Of a stretch of 25,986 nucleotides of DNA, positions 19,901-25,986 are shown piece after piece. Each line of letters opens with the position of its first letter. Positions within the stretch are counted from its first letter, which is position 1. Below the pieces are notes generated by a model. It did no database searches. It worked only from the letters and a program-made list of their open reading frames with translations, and was not told the origin of the DNA. The stretch is from contig JAYMTF010001136.1 of the NCBI GenBank assembly GCA_036897485.1, positions 1 to 25,986 of the forward strand. Direction: 5' to 3'. Origin of the DNA: Pelargonium nanum. Lineage: Eukaryota; Streptophyta; Magnoliopsida; Geraniales; Geraniaceae. Both the position numbers and the translations under genes were made by a program.

Positions 19901-22879
19901 GGTAAACTAAATGTGTTGTTATTTGACAGATGAGTTTGCAGAGAAAGCAGTCAAAGCACCACGGCCATGTGAATGGGAAAAGAAAAGGTCGATGTTTAGA
20001 GAATGGTGGTTCTTTACTTATTTCTTGTAACCTAAAGGAATTTGACGATGTGAAGCATCCATTTAGGGACTCTTCCAAACCCAGCCAAATACTTTCCTCC
20101 CCTGATGTACGACGACATAAACAAAGCACAGGGTCTGCTCCCTTAAAACATACGCAGACACATGTACCTTATATGCGCCTGGACTTTAGCAACCCTTCTG
20201 ATCAAATTTCAGTGCCAACTCTGTTTGACACCAAATCTGAAAACAGTAGTTACCCTTCTTCTTCGTCTCCCAAAGAGTCTTTCCATGCATCAAATCGAGT
20301 ATTGCCCATGGAGAGCACTCACAGTCCTTTGTTCAAACCTTCTGCAGTGACAAATGAGAAGAGAAAAAAGATTATTGACCCCCAGGATGCACAAGTTTTA
20401 TTCACTGAGAATTTCAATCAAGCAGATATTGCAAGTCCAACTACAGTTTGTAATCGTATTTCAGTAAAAAAACAATCGCACCAATCTGAAAATGAGATTG
20501 ATGGCCGTAGTGAAGTTGAAGATGTAGGAATTCCAGCAGAATTAGACTCTTCCAATGTACAAGAAAGTAGTTGTATGGGGTCTGTATCAGATGAAGTCTC
20601 ACCACAAGCTACTAGTTTTCTTCAGCTTCAACATGTTATGGAGCAGGTACTGTGTTCAAACTTCTACTCTAGCATTCTCAATATTATAATGGCAGCTTAG
20701 AGTTCTTAGACACCTGCTATCATACCTATCATGTCACCAACAAAGTCCATGAGCAAGTCATATGCATCTGTTTTTGTGTGTGTGTGCATGCATATATTGG
20801 CTTGTCTTCTAGCATTATGTTGTGTACTGTATACTCATCTAAACTCTTTCATAGAGCAATATCAAGTTCTTTAACTGGGAAAAAAAAACAATATTCAGTA
20901 AGCTGTTGTGTTTCATCTTTTCTTACAGTCTGTTTGAGTTAGACTCGAGGTACTGGTGCGGTGAGGATACTTCAGTAGTAATTTGGGCTGAGTGAAGGCG
21001 AAAGCCTTGTTGCACTCATCTATTGAGTTCACACTCCCCTCCCCTTTTTTTTGGTATTTGTGTGAGTCTGAGCCACCATATTGAAGTTACATATAGTTTC
21101 ACATGGATCTGTAGCATTTAGGGTGGCAGTACTTAATAGAAGGATATGCTACTAATTTGTTTACTATTATCATTGCTGTGACACGGCTGAAGTGCAAAAC
21201 TATGCAACTAATGTGGTTCATATCAAAATTATCATGACCGATCAAATAAATGAAAAAGTAATGAAATATGCATTAAGTTGATAACTGAATAAATTCATCT
21301 TTAGGTACATATAAAGCGGTTTATGGCTATTATGAGGTGTGCCACTATGATTTATTGTGCTTCATATATTGGATGATATTATAGATTTTAGATCACAAAA
21401 CGCTGATATTTAATTTAATTTTGAGGTCTTTATATTTTTGCGCATTGCACGTGCACTTGTATTGTGCTTTCTAGATTCTTAGATTTCATTTTCCACATTT
21501 CAAATTAATTGAGTTGAACTTGCTTGCATTCAGTTGGATATCAGGACAAAACTGTGCATACGGGACAGTCTATACCGCTTAGCTAGAAGTGCTGAACAAA
21601 GGCACAATTATGTAAATCCAAGTAGTGGCATCGGTAGTTATAGAGATGTAAATGGGGCATTGGTTGCTGAAGAAACAAATAAGTAAGCAGACATACTTCT
21701 CTACATATTTCCTGCAAATACTTTATTTCATATGCTTCTTGGTTGGTTGGTATGCCTAGTTGTACATAAGAATAGGTTGTACTCAATGCTTAGTTGGGAT
21801 TTTGAATTGAGTTCTGACTTGCCCAATGTCTTTGCCTTTTCCAGAGAGAAGGCCATAATAAAATTTTTCCTTTGAAAGACAAGTTTGGTTCAAGCAAAAA
21901 ATTTCCTGATATGAGAGAACTCCTTACCTTACTACATAACTTAAGGACCCCTAAGATTCTGTTTGATTCACGAAAAAGAACTTCATTAAAAATATTTTTA
22001 TTTTTTTCTATATTTTGTGAGACATGGAAAATCCAATCTTACAATGTTTTGTTCATCCTAAGAGAATGCTGCTCAAGATTTGGAAGATGACTTCTTTTTT
22101 CTTACAACCAAGCTCACGTGTTTTTAATTTTATGTTAGTTACAGTCCTAGACCAGCTTCTGCCTCCACAACATTTAGTTCCTAACTTTCCTGCCAGTTCC
22201 TGATTATTGATGATAACATTGATAAGCAATTGAACTATGAAAATTACTAGTAGCCACTTGATGTGGGTAACATGGTTATGCCCTGCCATTTGATAACCTG
22301 AAAAATGCGTAATTTACAAAGCTTGAATAATAAGATATTGAAATGGTTTTGCCAAACAAGTGAAAGTAAACCTAATTGTAAGAGTTGTACTTGTGTAAGA
22401 AGGAAAGTTGGTCTGCAGTTTGTTCTATGTTGTTCAAATGTATTTTTTTTCTTCATGTCATAGATTTGTTGGCATGTTAGTTTTTACCGTCATTCTTCTT
22501 TGCTATGTTTTTCACTATTCTGTAACACTTCTGATTTGTTGTATGTTCTCATTCAGGTGCACTGGATTTATGGATATTGAGACTAACACAAATCCAATAG
22601 ATCGGTCTATAGCGCACTTATTGTTCCACAGACCCCCAGACCCATCTGTAATGCCTGCAAATGATGCTCTGTCTCCCAAGCCCCATGCCATGGTAAACTT
22701 GAGCAAATCTGTCATAGCTTTTAGCTTGTCAATACATTACTGTTTTACACGGTTCCGCTTATCCAGTGGATCTCAATACGCAGGTTCATGGTTCTCTTTT
22801 GAGTCCACCCATGATGTCTGAAAAACATATAGTCCAGGAGACAGAAGATAAGAAGCTGTCAAAGGATGGTGAAAATTAA
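16949..22879 (+). CDS. LNK1: LNK1, night light-inducible and clock-regulated coactivator
   Basis: Nuclear coactivator that lacks a DNA-binding domain; in Arabidopsis LNK1 is recruited by RVE8/RVE4 MYB proteins to induce evening genes such as PRR5 and TOC1 and to connect light with the clock. Coding exons: 16949-16972, 17636-18192, 18323-18674, 19930-20646, 21534-21682, 22557-22692, 22784-22879; 676 aa, somewhat longer than the Arabidopsis protein. The first coding exon is only 24 nt (MSDLCMYE). Seen: WDEFGESDDHIVPRP (14-28) and KKARHEVIGVT, the family N-terminal block; acidic low-complexity middle; basic MSLQRKQSKHHG at the start of the 19930 exon; CIRDSLYRLARSAEQRH (about 558-574); TNPIDRSIAHLLFHRP (about 611-626), the conserved C-terminal block. 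The third exon's donor could instead be 18668 (AAG|GTACAG, same phase, two codons shorter) or 18678 (see the intron 4 exon candidate). Confidence 0.88.
16986..17013. repeat. (GAAGTGT)4 heptanucleotide repeat
   Basis: Four perfect 7-bp units begin 13 bp after the 24-nt first coding exon of LNK1, inside intron 2; a fifth, separate copy lies near 17032. The array sits next to the splice donor (GT at 16973-16974), so changes in copy number could affect recognition of the very short exon. That is inference. Confidence 0.85.
19188..19252 (+). pseudogene. Probable decayed or non-canonical cassette exon in LNK1 intron 4
   Basis: A 65-nt segment follows an acceptor (gtttctag, AG at 19186-19187) and reads open as a peptide containing ATSEASRQSNEPVQSK, rich in polar residues like its LNK1 neighbours. 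Its end, CTGGAG|ATATGA, would be a strong donor if the first base were G. Joined to a donor at 18678 (GTCA|GTAATG) on the left and 19930 on the right, it stays in phase and adds 23 codons over my chosen model. The main model skips it because of the A at the donor +1 position. It may be a lost exon, an AT-AG intron, or a coincidence. Confidence 0.35.
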
Positions 22880-24490
22880 CAGGGAACTGTAATTCACCAT
22901 GTGTAATATGTTTTTGGATTACTCATAGATCATGTACAAATATCATCTTGTTAGGCACCAACATAGATGCAGGTTGATTACATCTATGTTTCGGATCTTC
23001 GATGTTTTGTTTTTGTGAAAGGATGTTGTTCATCCTTGTAATGGCCATCATGATAAGTAATTTATCTTCAAATCTGCTGTTACATAGTATTTTACGTCTT
23101 TTCCTTGAACCGCACCAACCAATTACGGCTAGGAATTTCTCAAGAATGGTAAATTTTGAGTACAGAAGGTGCTGTCTATTATAGTTTCTGGAAGGTGTTG
23201 TCTATTGGAATGTTGAAAGTAGTAATTGTAGCGTGGGGCTGGAGAGATCTTGTGTCAATTTCTGGTCGGGCTAGTTTGGTTGTTGGTGAAAACATTATCG
23301 GTTGGTGGACAGTACATTATTCCAATTCTGGATATTTCCTAATTCGTCTAAGGAGCATTGAAGATTTTATACGCATTCAACTCTTGGTTCAATCAAATTC
23401 ATTGAACAAATGTGTTCAAGTTTTGGTCTATCGTTAAAACATTACTTCAAATATGTAACCATGTTTCACAGGTTAGGTTCTGAAATTAAGGATACCTTTA
23501 TGAACAAAAAAAGAGCATAATTTAGAAATGAACCCAAGAACTAAAATAGAAAAGTAATGCAGAGAAAACATATCAACATCAGTGTTGGACCGGACCGGAC
23601 CGGACCGGACCATTCAACATTGTTTGGAAAAAAATAGTGTGAACAAAGGTTCTCCAATTATTCATCCATTATGAACTGACTATACATGAAAATCCCTACA
23701 GAAAAAAAAGTACAGCAAACAATTATAGAGACTTGTGGTCTGAAATCCTTGTGAAATGCTCATCGCCAAATCAATGACATATATTACTTCCCAATATATG
23801 ACAGACGTGGAGAACTATAGACCATGCATGCTTATATGTAAATAGTGCTCACCATAATCTTAAGTGTAATTAATTAGCTCTAATTAGTTGTATGTGCAGT
23901 TAAGATTTCTCATCATTGAGAGGGTGAGGGCACCTAGAGAACCTTTTGATTTGATATCAGATTAGCAGGAGATATTTTGATCTGAACAACTCATTACATG
24001 ATAGTTTTCTTAAGCAAATTTTAATTTAAACAACGGTGAATAATCGATGTCATTAGTAACATATCTAACGTATAACCAAATTTTATAATATGAGTAACTT
24101 GTTCAAATGTTCAGAAGAACGACCAACTGTTATATAGTGACATACAATATTACCATTAAGGACTTTTACTATAATGATCACTTAGGCATGCTTAACCTTT
24201 TTGCATTTCTTGTCTATTCACAGGGAAAAAAATCTAGTTTACTAAGGCTAGACTAAGTTGATGTACATTGATATTGATTATAAAATTTTGTGTGCATCTT
24301 TGAACTCATAAGGCAACAATGGGACCAATGAAAGGAGATCAAGTATGTATGAGTAGATTGTCTTTGAAAACACTCTAAAAAGTTGCTCTAACAACTACTC
24401 TCTGGGGTCTGTTTGTTCATCAAGCATAGTTTCTTTTTTAATTTCAAGTTTCATTAGACATCAGTAGAAGATAATATTTTATAGTATCAA
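22880..24490. other. LNK1 3' UTR and intergenic DNA before the laccase
   Basis: The first 100-200 bases are probably LNK1 3' UTR, T-rich with no canonical AATAAA close to the stop. A 93-codon ORF at 23156-23437 has no family features. Further on the DNA is AT-rich. AGATATTTT at 23970-23978 is a perfect evening element in reverse orientation, about 620 bp before the laccase ATG; a single copy at this distance says little. No gene is recognised. Confidence 0.45.
23587..23611. repeat. (GGACC)5 pentanucleotide repeat
   Basis: Five perfect GGACC units (25 bp) form a GC-rich island in AT-rich intergenic DNA, about 700 bp after the LNK1 stop. Each unit contains GGACCGGACC-type inverted symmetry. 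No function is evident. Confidence 0.9.
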
Positions 24491-24528
24491 ACCAACCAAT
24501 CACCTATCCATTTCCATTACTATAAATA
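24491..24528 (+). promoter_or_regulatory. AC element and TATA box of the laccase gene
   Basis: ACCAACC (24491-24497) matches the AC element ACC(A/T)ACC bound by MYB46/MYB58/MYB63-type regulators of lignin and secondary-wall genes. A TATAAATA box follows at 24521-24528, 68 bp before the ATG at 24596. The AC element's position just upstream of the TATA box is where such elements work in phenylpropanoid promoters. It supports vascular, lignin-related expression by motif only. Confidence 0.55.
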
Positions 24529-24595
24529 TTGGACTTTGAAGCTCAGAAAAAAATTCACAGTCTTTACACATAGATATCTCTAAGCTCAGACAAAA

Positions 24596-25986
24596 ATGGG
24601 TGCTCATCATCTTCTTCCATCATCACCTTCAGTCTTTGGAGTTGTTATCTTCTCCATACTATGCTGCATGTGTTTGTTTCCAAGTGCTGCACTGGCCAAT
24701 GATCAAGGCATTACCAGGCACTACAAGTTTGATGTATGTTACAAAAAACAATGAAACTAACTTTGTGTTATTTGCTAGCTAGTTATGTACTTATGTTCAT
24801 TAATTTTGTGACATTGTTGCTATGTAGATCAAGCTGCAAAATGTGTCTAGACTGTGCAACACCAAGAGCATAGTAACAGTCAATGGTCAGTTCCCAGGAC
24901 CTCGGATTGTAGCTAGAGAAGGCGATCGCCTCCTTATTAAAGTTGTTAACCATGTCCAGAACAATATCTCTCTCCATTGGTATGAGTAATTGGATATATA
25001 TACAAGTACTCCAATTTATATATCTTCCATTGCAGACAAATTTTTTATTTCTTGTTTTCTTTGACATGTTTAGGCATGGAATTCGACAACTTCGAAGCGG
25101 GTGGGCTGATGGGCCAGCATATGTGACTCAGTGTCCCATACAAACTGGACAAAGCTATGTGTACAATTTCACCATTGTTGGTCAGAGAGGAACTTTCTTC
25201 TGGCATGCCCATATTTCATGGCTAAGAGCAACTCTCTATGGTCCTATAATCATCCTCCCTAAGAAAAATGTGCCTTACCCATTTGTTAAACCCTACAAGG
25301 AAGTTCCTATCCTATTTGGTAATTGGCCTTTTCATGACTTCACTAACAAGTAACAAGAAATGTGTGTATTTGTGAATCTTGATAACAAGCATATATACAT
25401 GATTGAAATTGCAGGAGAGTGGTGGAATTCAGATGTAGAGGCAGTTATTGCCCAAGCTCTGCAGACTGGTGGAGGCCCAAATGTGTCTGATGCCTACACC
25501 TTCAATGGTCTTCCAGGGCTTTTGTATAATTGCTCTGCTAAAGGTACTAATTGTTCTATACATATAATTATTATAATTTATAAATCAAGTACCAAACTCA
25601 TGTGTAAATGTTGTTTGCTTCAAATTTTGATTGCAGACACATTCAAGCTGAAAGTGAAGCCTGGAAAGGCTTACCTTCTTCGATTCGTCAATGCTGCACT
25701 TAACGACGAGCTCTTCTTTAGTATTGCAAATCACACACTCACAGTTGTGGATGCTGATGGTGTTTATGTTAAGCCTTTTGAAACTGATACACTTCTCATC
25801 ACTCCTGGCCAAACCACCAATGTTCTTCTGAAAACAAAGCCTCATTTCCCAAATGCCATCTTCCTCATGACTGCTAGGCCCTATGTGACAGGACTAGGAA
25901 CCTTTGATAACTCCACTGTTGCTGGAATCCTAGAATATGAGTTAGCATCCAATAAGGTTGTCTCAAGGAAGAAACTTCCACTCTTC
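24596..25986 (+). CDS. Laccase (multicopper oxidase), N-terminal part, cut by the window end
   Basis: Secreted blue copper oxidase that oxidises monolignols in the cell wall with reduction of O2 to water. Exons: 24596-24733, 24828-24979, 25074-25318, 25415-25543, 25637 to the window end; 338 aa of an expected 560-580. A signal peptide (about 1-34, cleavage after SAALA) is followed by the first two cupredoxin domains. Copper motifs seen: HWHGIRQ (His96, His98) and [12 protein letters not shown] (His141, His143), part of the trinuclear centre; the C-terminal HxH and HCHxxxH ligands lie beyond the window. WLRAT and GEWWN mark a true plant laccase and not ascorbate oxidase or an SKU5-like protein. 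Several N-glycosylation sequons (NVS, NFT, NCS, NHT) are present. The intron pattern is that of the family. Which LAC it is cannot be settled from the first half. Confidence 0.93.
25686..25706 (+). promoter_or_regulatory. Probable miR397 target site in laccase exon 5
   Basis: This 21-nt stretch encodes VNAALND, the place where plant laccase mRNAs pair with miR397. Against the conserved miR397 sequence as I recall it, pairing has one mismatch (A:C at miRNA position 3) and three G:U wobbles (positions 6, 15 and 20), with positions 7-14 fully paired. Score is near the usual cutoff. It implies post-transcriptional control tied to copper supply and lignification. Confidence 0.5.

Noticed and set aside
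22408-22821. 137-codon ORF over LNK1 exon 7
   Set aside because: It reads through introns 6 and 7 and contains the real exon (22557-22692) in frame; the splice sites give the conserved LNK1 ending.
23156-23437. 93-codon plus-strand ORF after LNK1
   Set aside because: No recognisable motif, no promoter or splice context, and it lies in probable 3' UTR or spacer DNA.
24596-25986. SKU5-like protein or L-ascorbate oxidase
   Set aside because: [26 protein letters not shown] and GEWWN are laccase signatures, and the copper-ligand histidines that SKU5-like proteins lack are present.

Overview
The window looks like ordinary gene-rich euchromatin of a eudicot land plant. The DNA is AT-rich, coding regions are split by GT-AG introns, and all five genes belong to plant families: a MIK2-type LRR receptor kinase, a CD2BP2/LIN1 homologue with a plant OCRE tail, an AnnAt1/RJ4-type annexin, the clock coactivator LNK1 and a laccase. 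The residue pattern suggests a rosid, but I cannot name the species. Exon models were built by hand from splice consensus, reading phase and remembered family features. No transcript evidence was available.

Layout: 1-1853 is intergenic and promoter DNA with short degenerate repeats and W-boxes. 1854-4775 (+) is a two-exon LRR receptor-like kinase of 944 aa. 5100-10275 (-) is a ten-exon CD2BP2/LIN1-like U5 snRNP protein of 420 aa. It converges with the kinase gene (325 bp between stops), and its introns hold a tRNA-derived SINE-like fragment, two tandem arrays and a 20-bp perfect palindrome. 10276-11923 is a divergent intergenic region with site II motifs on one side, a GC-rich palindrome in the middle and a TATA box on the other side. 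11924-14267 (+) is a five-exon annexin of 321 aa. About 14900-22879 (+) is LNK1: two G-boxes, a non-coding leader exon, a long leader intron, a 24-nt first coding exon and 676 aa over seven coding exons. 22880-24490 is intergenic, with a GGACC pentanucleotide repeat. 24596 to the window end (+) is the first 338 aa of a laccase, with an AC element and TATA box upstream and a miR397-like site in its fifth exon.

The genes do not form a pathway; they are independent neighbours in cell-surface signalling, splicing, calcium/membrane biology, the light-clock network and lignification. I found no prokaryote-like cluster, CRISPR array, complete transposon or viral insertion. The observations most worth a second look are a protein-like 65-nt segment in LNK1 intron 4 that ends where a splice donor would have an A in place of the invariant G, the OCRE-for-GYF exchange in the CD2BP2 homologue, the possible uORF in the LNK1 leader, and the laccase miRNA site.
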